Below, piece by piece: positions 53,452-62,816 of a stretch of DNA of 64,000 nt (position 1 is its first letter; every line of letters begins with the position of its first letter). Below the pieces are notes generated by a model. The model did no database searches. It saw only the letters and a list, made by a program, of their open reading frames with translations, and was not told the DNA's origin. The stretch is from Beijerinckiaceae bacterium (GTDB taxonomy: Bacteria > Pseudomonadota > Alphaproteobacteria > Rhizobiales > Beijerinckiaceae), in the NCBI GenBank assembly GCA_947452005.1, contig CANGBC010000002.1, positions 1-64,000 of the forward strand, given 5' to 3'. The position numbers were made by a program, and so were the translations under genes.

Positions 53452-53895
53452 TCACATCACAGGGCGACCATTCCAGCGCTGGACGAGCCAGTGCTTGATC
53501 CCCGAGAACATGCCACTGCGCAATTTTGAAATGCGATTGGCGGCTGCCATGGCTGTCATTGTGCGGCCATAGCGGCACGAGCAGAGCGTGTCATGAGCTT
53601 CGGCTTCGGTCATTTCAAAAAAGGCGAGACCCTCGCCCAAACGATCGCTCATCAAACCAGCGGCGCGCAAGGCCGGGTCTTCGAAAGCAATGGTCAGTGG
53701 CGAGCCATCCGCACGCAGATTGGCGCGCTGCTGAGGCGCCACCCATTCAATTTCAGGCAAGGGCTGCAAAACGCGTGTCGGCTCACGGTTGAGAGCCTCA
53801 AGCCAGAGATTGATTTTCTGGTCACGCGTCAGCTTGGCAATGGCAGGCTTGATCTCGGCAATCGAACGCAGGTCATCGAGCGACTTGGATTCCAT
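53452..53895 (-). CDS. Hypothetical protein
   Basis: A 147-residue cytoplasmic protein with no family I recognise. The N-terminus SKSLDDLRSIAEIKPAIAKL is helical, EALNREPTRVLQPLPEIEWV is a linker, and a single CSCRYGRTMTAM segment holds a Cys-X-Cys. A GGGAGGG site precedes the ATG at 53895. It follows pyrC on the same strand (58 bases), so it may share that transcript. Confidence 0.6.
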   Translation of the reverse strand: MESKSLDDLRSIAEIKPAIAKLTRDQKINLWLEALNREPTRVLQPLPEIEWVAPQQRANLRADGSPLTIAFEDPALRAAGLMSDRLGEGLAFFEMTEAEAHDTLCSCRYGRTMTAMAAANRISKLRSGMFSGIKHWLVQRWNGRPVM

Positions 53896-53953
53896 GACAC
53901 CCTCCCGGGGCAGTTGTCGTGCTGCCCTTCAAACGTGTCACACGGCCGTTCGT

Positions 53954-54991
53954 TCAGACGGTCTGGCTCCAAGGCGCCGCCGTTCCTGCAAAAAGCGACA
54001 CAAGCCGCCCTGCACCATCCACTTCGATCTCTTCCGCAATACGTGCCGGGCGCTCGACATAAGTCACGCGCTCGTCGTTGGGTGCCAGACCGTAGAAGGC
54101 TGGCCCATTCAACGAGGCAAAAGCCTCAAACCGGTCCAGTGCATTTTCTTCCGCAAAGACCTGCAAATAAGCCGCAACCGCGACTGGTGCCGAAAACACG
54201 CCCGCACAGCCGCAGTCAGCTTCCTTGAGGTGGCGCAGATGCGGCGCGGTATCCGTGCCCAGAAAATAGCAAGCCTCGCCACTGGTCGCCGCCTTGCGCA
54301 AAGCGAGCTGGTGACGCTCACGCTTGAGCACTGGCAGGCAATACATGTGCGGGCGCAGACCGCCCTGGAACAGAGCATTGCGATTGTAGAGCAGATGCTG
54401 CGGCGTGATCGTTGCACCCATGCGATCCTTGTGCGCCAGCACCAGATCAGCGCCCTCTTGCGTCGTGATATGTTCCATCACCACGCGCAGCTTGGGCACA
54501 CGCTGGAGAAGCGGCGCCAAAATCTCTTCGGCAAAACGCGCCTCGCGATCAAAAATATCGACTTCGGCTCGCGTCACTTCGCCATGTGTGAGCAAGGGCA
54601 TGCCAGCCTCGGCCATGGCTTCCAGAACCGGCATGATGTGATCAACCGATGTCACGCCATGGGCCGAATTGGTGGTGGCATGCGCTGGATATAATTTGGC
54701 GGCCGTAAAAATCCCGGCCTTATGCCCGGCGATCAGATCTTTGGCATCTGTGTGATCGGTCAGATAGCAAGTCATCAGCGGCGTGAAAGCAACGCCCTCT
54801 GGCACACAGGCCATAATGCGTTGGCGATAGTCAGCTGCCATGGCAGCCGTGGTGACGGGCGGTGTCAGATTGGGCATGACAATGGCGCGGCCAAAAGCGC
54901 GTGCCGTATAGGGCACAACGGCTTTCATCATCACGCTGTCGCGGAAATGTACATGCCAATCATCGGGGCGGCGGAAGGTCAGGCTGCGCAT
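53954..54991 (-). CDS. pyrC: Dihydroorotase PyrC
   Basis: A 345-residue class II dihydroorotase that closes carbamoyl aspartate to dihydroorotate in pyrimidine synthesis. The zinc histidines are in DDWHVHFRD, the bridging carboxylated lysine is in [14 protein letters not shown], and later ligands lie in HGEVTR and EHITT. The catalytic aspartate is in GTDTAPH. The start overlaps the dctD stop by one base, so it is coupled to a transport regulator rather than to other pyr genes. Confidence 0.95.
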   Translation of the reverse strand: MRSLTFRRPDDWHVHFRDSVMMKAVVPYTARAFGRAIVMPNLTPPVTTAAMAADYRQRIMACVPEGVAFTPLMTCYLTDHTDAKDLIAGHKAGIFTAAKLYPAHATTNSAHGVTSVDHIMPVLEAMAEAGMPLLTHGEVTRAEVDIFDREARFAEEILAPLLQRVPKLRVVMEHITTQEGADLVLAHKDRMGATITPQHLLYNRNALFQGGLRPHMYCLPVLKRERHQLALRKAATSGEACYFLGTDTAPHLRHLKEADCGCAGVFSAPVAVAAYLQVFAEENALDRFEAFASLNGPAFYGLAPNDERVTYVERPARIAEEIEVDGAGRLVSLFAGTAAPWSQTV

Positions 54992-56325
54992 CAGCGGTAA
55001 TCCTCGGAGTTGAGATCAAAGCGCTTCATCTTGTCGTAAAGCGTCTTTTTGGGGATTGCGAGCGCGTCCGCCGCGGCAGCCACATTGCCGACATGACGGC
55101 GCAGGGCTTCCATAATCAGGCCGCGCTCAAATTCCAGAACAAGTTCGTTGAGACCGCGCGACTGGGGCGCTGTTTCACGAAAGCGGGCAGGCAAAACGCC
55201 CAGCACAAAACGATCCGCCACATTGGCCAGCTCGCGCACATTGCCTGGCCAATCATGGCTCATCAATTCGCGCGTCAATGCCTCGCCGACCTGCGGCACA
55301 TCGCGCCCATAACGCTCAGCGGCTTGCGCCACGTGATGCTGGAAAATCAGCGGAATGTCTTCGCGCCGCGCGCGCAAGGGCGGAATGTCGAGCGAGACGA
55401 CATTAAGCCGGAAATAAAGATCGCTGCGGAAAGCCTGTGCTTTGGAGAGCGCGGCCAGATCTGTCTTGGTCGCCGCCACGACGCGCAATGTGACAGGCAC
55501 CGGCTTGTTGGAGCCCAGCCGCTCAACCTGACGGAATTGCAACACGCGCAGCAACTTGACCTGCATGGCCAAGGGCATGGATTCGACTTCGTCGAGGAAC
55601 AATGTGCCACCTGACGCATATTCGATCTTGCCGATGCGCTGCATTTGCGCGCCCGTGAATGCGCCGCGCTCATGGCCAAACAGCTCGCTCTCGAACATAC
55701 TTTCAGGAATGGCGCCGCAATTGATCGCGACAAAGGGTTTGTCACGCGCCGGCGAGGCTTCATGCAAACAACGCGCGACCAGCTCTTTGCCGGCCCCTGT
55801 CTCGCCCAAGATCAACACATCGGGCCCGGCTTCTGCGAGCTGCAAAATATCACGGCGCAATTCTGCCATGCCTGCGGATTGGCCAATCAGAATGCGGTCT
55901 ATGCCATCTTTTTGTTGCAGCTTGCGGCGCAGATCAGCCAATTCAAACGTCAGCTTGCGTCGCTCCAGAGCGCCTTGGGCTGCACCCACCAGCCGCTCGG
56001 CAGGCGTTGGCTTTTCCAGAAAATCATAAGCGCCTGCGCGCATCGCTTGCACGGCCATGGCCACATCGCCGTGCCCGGTGATCACAATCACCGGCAGTGC
56101 GGGCTCCATGCGCTGCGCACGCTCCAGCAAGGCCAGACCATCCATGCCCGGCAAGCGCACATCAACCAGCAAGACGCCGGGAAAAAGCGGATGCAATTTC
56201 TCCAAGGCCGATTCTGCCGAAGCGCAGACCTCGACATGCAGACCCGCCAGCTTCAGCGTCTGCGCATTGGCAAAACGCACAGCCGGATCATCTTCGACAA
56301 GGAGAACCTGGAGTTCGGGCGACAT
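54991..56325 (-). CDS. dctD: C4-dicarboxylate response regulator DctD (sigma-54 activator)
   Basis: A 444-residue NtrC-family activator. The receiver has VEDDPAVRF and the phospho-acceptor in [12 protein letters not shown]. The AAA domain has Walker A GETGAGKE and the sigma-54 contact GAFTGAQ, and the C-terminal Fis-type helix-turn-helix has [20 protein letters not shown]. Phosphorylated by DctB, it should activate sigma-54 RNA polymerase at the dctA promoter. It begins 18 bases downstream of dctB and overlaps pyrC by one base. Confidence 0.94.
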   Translation of the reverse strand: MSPELQVLLVEDDPAVRFANAQTLKLAGLHVEVCASAESALEKLHPLFPGVLLVDVRLPGMDGLALLERAQRMEPALPVIVITGHGDVAMAVQAMRAGAYDFLEKPTPAERLVGAAQGALERRKLTFELADLRRKLQQKDGIDRILIGQSAGMAELRRDILQLAEAGPDVLILGETGAGKELVARCLHEASPARDKPFVAINCGAIPESMFESELFGHERGAFTGAQMQRIGKIEYASGGTLFLDEVESMPLAMQVKLLRVLQFRQVERLGSNKPVPVTLRVVAATKTDLAALSKAQAFRSDLYFRLNVVSLDIPPLRARREDIPLIFQHHVAQAAERYGRDVPQVGEALTRELMSHDWPGNVRELANVADRFVLGVLPARFRETAPQSRGLNELVLEFERGLIMEALRRHVGNVAAAADALAIPKKTLYDKMKRFDLNSEDYR

Positions 56326-56343
56326 GAGCCTGTAATGCCTTTC

Positions 56344-58158
56344 TCAGCCAGCTTCTGCAAGAGCGGGCTCGGCGCGTGGCAGGTGCAAGGTGAAAAGCGC
56401 CCCACCCGCTTCAGCATTCTCCGCCTGCATCGTGCCGCCGAAATCGCGCATGATGCGCTCGGATATGGCAAGCCCCAGACCCAGCCCTGAGCCGGCCAGT
56501 TTAGTGGTGAAAAACGGCTCGAACATGCGCGCCCGCACATCTGGCGCCAGCCCCGGCCCGCAATCCCGGATCAAAACGCTGACACCTTCCGCATGCGCAA
56601 AAATCTCAATGTCGATGCGCGGCGCGGGCGTTTGCGCCATGGCATCGAGCGCATTGGACACAACATTCACCAGCACCTGACTGAGCCGGTCCCTGTCGGC
56701 ACGCACGAAGATTTCGTCATCCGCACCATCCTGCGCAATGATGGCACCCAGCCGGCGGATGCGCTCATCCAGAATAAGCAGGCTCTCGGCAATCGTGCGC
56801 CGCAATGGCACGGCTGAGAGAACAGAGGGACGCTTGCGGGCGAAGATTTTCAGCTGGCTGGTGATGCCGCTCATGCGATCAACCAGATCGGAGATGAAAT
56901 TGAGATTGTCGCGCGCACCCTCGCGCTGGTCGCGATCCAGAAACACTTTGGCATTGTCAGCCAGCGAACGAATGGCAGCCATGGGCTGATTGAGCTCATG
57001 CGTGACGCCCGCCGCAATCTGGCCGATGGCAGCGAGTTTCGCCGAATGCACCAGTTCATCCTGCGTGGTGCGCAATTGGCGATTGGCTTCGATCAAATCA
57101 CGGGTTCGGCTTTCAACCTGATTTTCCAATTCGAGATTGGCTGAGGTCAAAGCCTTGCTGGCGGCACGCTCAATTTCTGCGGCGCGTCGGCGCTGAAGAA
57201 GATAGAGCACCAAAAGCGCTGCAGTAGACGACATCAGCGCGACAATGACCTGCATCCAGAAGCGAAACAGACCTACATCGACGAGATCCACCAGCACAAC
57301 GACTTTCCAGTCGGAGCCCGCCAACAGACGCTCCACCGCCAGCACCGTCGTGCCACCATCCTCGGCTGGCAAATCCAGCAAGGTGGACGCCGGCCCCATG
57401 GTTTCAACCAGACGAAACCCCAGCGGGCGCAGCGGCACATTCTCATATTGCCGCTCTGCGCGAATGCGCGCCAATGTGGCGTCAGGCAATTGCGCGAGCG
57501 TGTGATATTTCCACGCCTCATCGGACGCCAGAACGATGACGCCATTCTCATCGACGATCATCATGCGCCCCGCGCCCGGCCAGGTATCGGCATGCCAGCG
57601 CTCGACCTTCACAACGCCCACACCCTTTGGTTCCAAAAGCGAGGGCAGTGCGCGGCTGGCATAATAGCCAGGCACGCCTGTTGTGGTGCCAATGCCAAAG
57701 AAATGCTGGGAGCCTGATTTCAGCGCATCGCGGAAATAGGGACGATAGGACAGGTCAACACCGACAAAGCTCGTCTTGTCGCGCCAATTGCTCGCAGCAA
57801 TACATTTGCCGCTGAGATCGAGCACATAGAGCACGCCAGCGCCCGCCACAGCATTGACGTTTTCCAGATGGCGATTGGCGGCTTCAACCTTGTCGCCATC
57901 TTGCGGATCATCCAGCAGCGCCTGAATGCTGGGATGAAAGCGGATGATTTCGGGCAGATGATCGTAGCGGGCGAGTTCTGTTTCCAACTGCACGGCATGG
58001 CGCTCCGCCTGAAGCGAGGCGAATTCATGCACTTGCTCGAGCTTGTAACGGCGTGCAGTCGCACCTGCCATGGTGACGATCACCACGACTGCCGCCATCA
58101 GCGCCAAAGTGGCGAGGGCTTGTAGGCCTGCTCGCGGCGCGCGCGCAACATCCTGCAT
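56344..58158 (-). CDS. dctB: C4-dicarboxylate sensor kinase DctB
   Basis: A 604-residue membrane kinase. A first helix (about residues 15-35) and a second (about 305-325) bracket a periplasmic double-sensor domain that reads C4-dicarboxylates. The dimerisation box is GVTHELNQPMAAIR (phospho-accepting His), and the ATP-binding boxes are NVVSNALDAMAQ, IRDCGPGLA and TTKLAGSGLGLGLAISE. It works with DctD, encoded 18 bases downstream. It lies after dctA, but a strong terminator separates them, so dctBD has its own promoter. Confidence 0.94.
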   Translation of the reverse strand: MQDVARAPRAGLQALATLALMAAVVVIVTMAGATARRYKLEQVHEFASLQAERHAVQLETELARYDHLPEIIRFHPSIQALLDDPQDGDKVEAANRHLENVNAVAGAGVLYVLDLSGKCIAASNWRDKTSFVGVDLSYRPYFRDALKSGSQHFFGIGTTTGVPGYYASRALPSLLEPKGVGVVKVERWHADTWPGAGRMMIVDENGVIVLASDEAWKYHTLAQLPDATLARIRAERQYENVPLRPLGFRLVETMGPASTLLDLPAEDGGTTVLAVERLLAGSDWKVVVLVDLVDVGLFRFWMQVIVALMSSTAALLVLYLLQRRRAAEIERAASKALTSANLELENQVESRTRDLIEANRQLRTTQDELVHSAKLAAIGQIAAGVTHELNQPMAAIRSLADNAKVFLDRDQREGARDNLNFISDLVDRMSGITSQLKIFARKRPSVLSAVPLRRTIAESLLILDERIRRLGAIIAQDGADDEIFVRADRDRLSQVLVNVVSNALDAMAQTPAPRIDIEIFAHAEGVSVLIRDCGPGLAPDVRARMFEPFFTTKLAGSGLGLGLAISERIMRDFGGTMQAENAEAGGALFTLHLPRAEPALAEAG

Positions 58159-58170
58159 CAGGCTCTCCGA

Positions 58171-58202
58171 TACAAAAACGCGGCGACCCTCAGGCCGCCG
58201 CG
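58171..58202 (-). terminator. Terminator between dctA and dctB
   Basis: A 9-bp stem, AACGCGGCG (58175-58183) with CGCCGCGTT (58194-58202). On the reverse strand it is followed by TTTTTG. It ends the dctA transcript ahead of dctBD. Confidence 0.8.
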
Positions 58203-58245
58203 TTCATTATGACAGGGCACGAAAGACCGCGCCATATGCTCGAGC

Positions 58246-59568
58246 TTAGCCCGTGGTCACAGCCGTCTCGACATCGGAGGTATCGACCGTGCGATTGAGA
58301 CCTGCATTGAGCTTGTTGCGATCCAGCTCACCTTCCCACCAGGAGACGACCACGGCAGCCACGCCATTGCCCGTCAGATTGGTGAGCGCGCGGCATTCCG
58401 ACATGAACTTGTCGATGCCCAGCACAATCGCCATGCCCGGAACCAGCTCCGGACGGATGGCGGCGAGCGTTGCGGCCAGCGTGATAAAGCCAGCACCCGT
58501 GATGCCCGATGCGCCCTTGGAGGTCAGCATGGCCACACCCAGAATGACAAACTGCTCACCCATGGTGAGATGCACGCCCAACGCCTGCGCGATGAACAAT
58601 GTGGCCAGCGTCATATAGATGTTGGTGCCATCAAGATTGAACGAATAGCCCGTCGGCACAACAAGGCCGACGACCGACTTCGAGCAACCCAGACGCTCCA
58701 GCTTTTCCATGAGCTGAGGAAGCGCTGATTCCGACGATGACGTGCCCAGCACGATCAGCAATTCATCCTTGATATAGGCGATGAATTTGAAGATCGAGAA
58801 GCCCGCCACGCGCGCCACCGTGCCCAGCACAAGCACCACAAACAGGATTGCGGTGACATAGAACGTGGCAATGAGGCCGATCAGATTGCCCAAGGCCTGC
58901 GGACCAAAGCGACCGATGGTGTAAGCCATCGCGCCGAAGGCACCGATGGGCGCAGCCTTCATGATAATGGCAATCACGCCGAACATGCCATGTGCCACAT
59001 CATCAATCGTCTGGCGCAATGTATGACCGCGTTCACCCAGCGCCATCAGCGCAAAGCCAAACAGGATCGCGAAGAACAGGACCTGCAGAATATCGCCCTT
59101 GGCGAAAGCACCCATGGCCGTGTCAGGGATGATGTTCATGACGAAGTCGATCGACTTCATCTCGCCGGCCTGTTTGGCAAAGCCGGCGACGGCATTGGCA
59201 TCCGGCTTGCCCGCAAAACCATGACCCGGCTCCACGATATTGCCGACCAGCAAACCGATCACCAGAGCGAAGGTCGAGATCACTTCGAAATAGACCAGCG
59301 CCTTGACGCCGACGCGGCCGACCTTTTTCGCATCCTGAATATGCGAAATGCCCGACACAACGGTGCAGAAAATGATGGGCGCAATGGCCATTTTGATCAG
59401 CTTGACGAAGCCATCGCCGAGCGCCTTGATCCAGTCGTTCTTGGCAAGCTCAGGTGACAGCCAGCCCAGCAGTCCGCCCAACAAAATGGCCACGAGCACC
59501 TGTACGTAGAGCTGCTTGTAGAGTGGTTTTTTGACAGCCGAAGCCGCCCCAGACATCCCTTGTGACAT
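58246..59568 (-). CDS. dctA: C4-dicarboxylate transporter DctA
   Basis: A 440-residue DAACS-family sodium/proton symporter for succinate, fumarate and malate. Family motifs are [16 protein letters not shown], the serine-rich loop [36 protein letters not shown] and [17 protein letters not shown]. It begins 17 bases after maeB on the same strand, so the two are very probably co-transcribed; import and first oxidation of malate thus sit together. A sigma-54 promoter is expected for dctA, but the gap is too short to hold one. Confidence 0.95.
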   Translation of the reverse strand: MSQGMSGAASAVKKPLYKQLYVQVLVAILLGGLLGWLSPELAKNDWIKALGDGFVKLIKMAIAPIIFCTVVSGISHIQDAKKVGRVGVKALVYFEVISTFALVIGLLVGNIVEPGHGFAGKPDANAVAGFAKQAGEMKSIDFVMNIIPDTAMGAFAKGDILQVLFFAILFGFALMALGERGHTLRQTIDDVAHGMFGVIAIIMKAAPIGAFGAMAYTIGRFGPQALGNLIGLIATFYVTAILFVVLVLGTVARVAGFSIFKFIAYIKDELLIVLGTSSSESALPQLMEKLERLGCSKSVVGLVVPTGYSFNLDGTNIYMTLATLFIAQALGVHLTMGEQFVILGVAMLTSKGASGITGAGFITLAATLAAIRPELVPGMAIVLGIDKFMSECRALTNLTGNGVAAVVVSWWEGELDRNKLNAGLNRTVDTSDVETAVTTG

Positions 59569-59585
59569 TTCTTTTTTCCTTCTGC

Positions 59586-61856
59586 TTAAACCTGGATGGC
59601 AGCATCCACGACAGTGAGTGCCGTCATATTCACAATGCGCCGCACAGAACTTGTCGGCGTCAAAATATTCACGGGCCTTGCCGCGCCCAGCAGCACGGGC
59701 CCAACAGTTACGCCTTCACCAGCGACGATTTTCAAAAGATTGTATGAAATATTTGCAGCATCAATATTCGGCATGACCAAAAGGTTGGCCTCCGATGTCA
59801 AACGCCCGCCGGGAAACACACCGTCGAGAATGCGCTTGGAGAGGGCCGCATCGCCATGCATTTCGCCTTCCGCTTCAATGTCGGGCGAGGCCAGCTCGAG
59901 GATGCCCAAAGCCGCGCGCATTTTGCGCGAGGAGGCCGACTGCGAGGAGCCGAAGTTGGAATGCGACAAGAAAGCCACGCGCGGCTCCAGACCGAAGCTG
60001 CGCACTTCATCAGCGGCCATTTGCGCAATTTCAGCCAGCTGCGCTGCTGTGGGCTCATGGTTGATATAAGTGTCGGTGATGAAGAGCGTATGCTTGGGCA
60101 GCATCAGCACATTCATCGCGGCGAACGTGGTGACGCCTTTCTTCTTGCCGATCATATCGGCAACATATTCGAGATGCGTGGAATAGGGACCATAAGTCCC
60201 GCAGATCATGCCATCGCCCATGCCCCAACGCAGCGCCATGGTTGCCATGAGCGTAGGATTGGTGCGCAAAAGCGCGGCTGAGCCATTGATCGTGGCGCCG
60301 TTGCGCCGGTTCTGCTGGTAATATTCCTCTGCAGCCCGCCCGATCAGCGCATCATCTTCGAGATCGATGATCTCAACGTCACTGCCTTCTTCAAGCTTGA
60401 TGCTCTGGGCGGCAATGGTGGCCAGAATTTCGCTCTTGCGGCCAACAAGAATGGGCCGTGCAATTTTTTCATCAATCGCGATGCGCGCGGCGCGCAGAAT
60501 GCGCAGATCCTCGCCTTCCGCATAGATGATCTTTTTGCGCGCAAGGGCTGCCGCCTCAAACACCGGCTTCATGATATTGCCGGAGCGATAGACGAAGTTT
60601 TCCATATCGCGACGATAGGCGGCCAGATCAGCCAGCGGGCGCTTGGCCACGCCGCTTTTCATCGCCGCTTCCGCCACAGCAGGCGCCACAGCCGAGATCA
60701 GACGCGGATCAAACGGCTTGGGGATGAGATATTCTTCACCAAAGCGGCTCTCAAATGCATAAGCCGCGCTCACCACATCTGATTGCTCGGCATGAGCCAG
60801 CTCAGCAATCGCGCGCACAGCAGCAAGCTTCATCTCTTCATTGATCGTGGTTGCGCCCACATCCAGCGCGCCACGGAAAATGAAGGGGAAGCAGAGAACA
60901 TTGTTCACCTGGTTGGGATAATCCGAGCGGCCTGTCGCGATGATCGCATCGGCGCGGGCTGCGCGGGCATCTTCAGGCATGATTTCTGGATCAGGATTGG
61001 CCATAGCCAAAATGAGCGGGCGCGGCCCCATGCGCTTGACCATATCGGGCTTGAGCACATTGCCTGCCGACAGACCCAGAAAAATATCTGCGCCATCGAT
61101 CACATCGCCAAGTGTGCGCGCGGCGGTCTTTTGCATATAGCGGCGATTTTCCTCATTAATCCCTTCATTGCGCTCCGTGTGGATGACGCCGTAAAGATCA
61201 GAGACGAAAATATTCTCTTTGCGAATGCCAAGCCCAACAAGCAGATCGAGACAGGCAAGTGCGGCAGCACCCGCGCCTGAACAGACGAGCTTCACATCGG
61301 TGAGCTTTTTGCCGACCAGCTCCATCGCATTGAAGACCGCAGCGCCCACGACAATGGCCGTGCCATGCTGATCATCATGAAAGACAGGAATGTTCATCCG
61401 CTCGCGCAATTTGCGCTCGATCACGAAACATTCCGGTGCCTTGATGTCTTCAAGATTGATACCACCAAACGTCGGCTCCATCGCCGCAATCATGTCGATC
61501 AGTTTGTCGGGATCATTCTCGGCCAGCTCAATATCAAAGACATCGATATTGGCGAATTTCTTGAACAGGCAGGCTTTGCCTTCCATCACAGGCTTGCCAG
61601 CGAGCGGGCCAATATTGCCCAGTCCCAACACAGCCGTGCCATTGGTGACGACAGCCACAAGATTGCCGCGCGACGTCAGAGTGAGTGCTTGCTCGGGATC
61701 TTCCGCAATCGCCAGACAGGCGGCGGCCACACCAGGTGAATAGGCCAGCGACAGATCGTGCTGGTTGCTCATGCCCTTGGTGGGCACAACGGAAATTTTT
61801 CCAGGTGTCGGAAACGAGTGATAGGCAAGCGCGGCCTTGGCGAGCTGTTCATCCAT
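59586..61856 (-). CDS. maeB: NADP-dependent malic enzyme, MaeB type
   Basis: A 756-residue protein. The N-terminal malic enzyme domain (about 1-430) has [16 protein letters not shown] and the NAD(P) loop [15 protein letters not shown], with the metal-binding [12 protein letters not shown]. The C-terminal domain (about 430-756) is a phosphotransacetylase-like module that regulates the enzyme. It decarboxylates malate to pyruvate and makes NADPH or NADH; MaeB-type enzymes prefer NADP. It is followed by dctA and preceded by a LuxR-type regulator, all on the reverse strand. Confidence 0.95.
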   Translation of the reverse strand: MDEQLAKAALAYHSFPTPGKISVVPTKGMSNQHDLSLAYSPGVAAACLAIAEDPEQALTLTSRGNLVAVVTNGTAVLGLGNIGPLAGKPVMEGKACLFKKFANIDVFDIELAENDPDKLIDMIAAMEPTFGGINLEDIKAPECFVIERKLRERMNIPVFHDDQHGTAIVVGAAVFNAMELVGKKLTDVKLVCSGAGAAALACLDLLVGLGIRKENIFVSDLYGVIHTERNEGINEENRRYMQKTAARTLGDVIDGADIFLGLSAGNVLKPDMVKRMGPRPLILAMANPDPEIMPEDARAARADAIIATGRSDYPNQVNNVLCFPFIFRGALDVGATTINEEMKLAAVRAIAELAHAEQSDVVSAAYAFESRFGEEYLIPKPFDPRLISAVAPAVAEAAMKSGVAKRPLADLAAYRRDMENFVYRSGNIMKPVFEAAALARKKIIYAEGEDLRILRAARIAIDEKIARPILVGRKSEILATIAAQSIKLEEGSDVEIIDLEDDALIGRAAEEYYQQNRRNGATINGSAALLRTNPTLMATMALRWGMGDGMICGTYGPYSTHLEYVADMIGKKKGVTTFAAMNVLMLPKHTLFITDTYINHEPTAAQLAEIAQMAADEVRSFGLEPRVAFLSHSNFGSSQSASSRKMRAALGILELASPDIEAEGEMHGDAALSKRILDGVFPGGRLTSEANLLVMPNIDAANISYNLLKIVAGEGVTVGPVLLGAARPVNILTPTSSVRRIVNMTALTVVDAAIQV

Positions 61857-61871
61857 GTGTTCTGTCAGCCT

Positions 61872-62603
61872 TCAGATCGGCGCGTCGACATCGGTGGCCA
61901 TTGCCGACCAACGCGACCCCATTGCGAGGCGCTGTGCGAAAAGAGCGACCTCAGTGCGATTGGTCAAACCAAGGCGGGCAATCGCAGCCCCCACATGAGC
62001 TTTCACGGTAGCTTCCGAAATGCCCATGCGAAACGCGATCTCCTTGTTGGAATGACCATTTCCAAGATAGCCGATCACACGCCATTGAGTCGCGGTAATT
62101 CTGTCGATCTCCTGCAAACGCCCCCGGCGCTCCCCCGCTCCCTGATCAGCCCGCTTCAACGTCAGCCGAATAGTCTCGGCCAGCCCGCGTGGGGTGATGT
62201 CGCGTGGGATCGCCTTCACGCTCTGGAAATGATCGAGCGTTTGCGCGCCGGGCGTGGCTGAAAGCAGCAAAACAGGCACAGACCGGAAGGGGCGCAGCCA
62301 GGTGCCCACAAGATCCGGCCCCAGCTCAGAGAGCAGCGCCGCATCAAGGATGATCAGCGCATGGCCACGAGAGTCGAGGTGGCGCGCAGCGCGCAGATCG
62401 TCGAGTTCCGGGCGGATCACCGTCACAACGGGGAAATGCGAGGTGCAAAGCGAGGTCACCGCAAAGGCCATGAGTGAGTCGGAGGTGAGGACCGCAATGC
62501 GGCATTCAACCCGCAACGGCAAAGTGGCGATGATGCCAGCGTTGGCTGTCACGACACTGCCCGTATCGCTCTCAAGACGACGAAGAATCTGGCTGGTCCC
62601 CAT
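61872..62603 (-). CDS. LuxR-family regulator with atypical receiver domain
   Basis: A 243-residue regulator. The C-terminal helix-turn-helix (about 175-235) is clear: TATQWRVIGYLGNGHSNKEI, then GISEATVKAHVGAAIARLGL. The N-terminal domain has a receiver-like layout with a candidate aspartate in HALIILDAALL, but it lacks the usual double acidic pocket and has arginine (KAIPRDI) where the conserved lysine is expected. Phosphorylation is therefore doubtful. The ATG at 62603 follows an AGGA site; a longer open reading from 62684 is less likely. It precedes maeB by 15 bases, so it may control the block. Confidence 0.82.
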   Translation of the reverse strand: MGTSQILRRLESDTGSVVTANAGIIATLPLRVECRIAVLTSDSLMAFAVTSLCTSHFPVVTVIRPELDDLRAARHLDSRGHALIILDAALLSELGPDLVGTWLRPFRSVPVLLLSATPGAQTLDHFQSVKAIPRDITPRGLAETIRLTLKRADQGAGERRGRLQEIDRITATQWRVIGYLGNGHSNKEIAFRMGISEATVKAHVGAAIARLGLTNRTEVALFAQRLAMGSRWSAMATDVDAPI

Positions 62604-62662
62604 GGCGCTGTCCTGCCCGTCTGTTTTGTCGTCCGCGCCTCTTGGGTGGCGGGTCGACCCAG

Positions 62663-62678
62663 AGCAAAGCCAGAGCCA
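62663..62678 (-). promoter_or_regulatory. Candidate sigma-54 promoter upstream of the luxR-maeB-dctA unit
   Basis: On the reverse strand TGGC-N7-TTGCT (consensus TGGCACG-N4-TTGCW) lies about 60 bases before the regulator ATG. The -24 GG and -12 GC are correctly spaced; other bases are imperfect. It could be the missing DctD-controlled promoter, or a chance match. Confidence 0.35.
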
Positions 62679-62730
62679 TGCCAAGGGGAGGCCTCCCAGC
62701 CTTTATATTAAATTCTTTTAAATCAGTGAC

Positions 62731-62767
62731 TTAAAACGAAATCACCCCGCCTGTTGGGCGGGGTGAT
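62731..62767 (-). terminator. Terminator after serA
   Basis: A perfect 11-bp stem, ATCACCCCGCC (62741-62751) with GGCGGGGTGAT (62757-62767). On the reverse strand it is followed by TTCGTTTTAA. It lies 50 bases after the serA stop. Confidence 0.85.
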
Positions 62768-62816
62768 GCAGAAAGTCAGAAAAAGCCTTTTGAAGGCGTG
62801 CGGTTTTCCAGACGCT

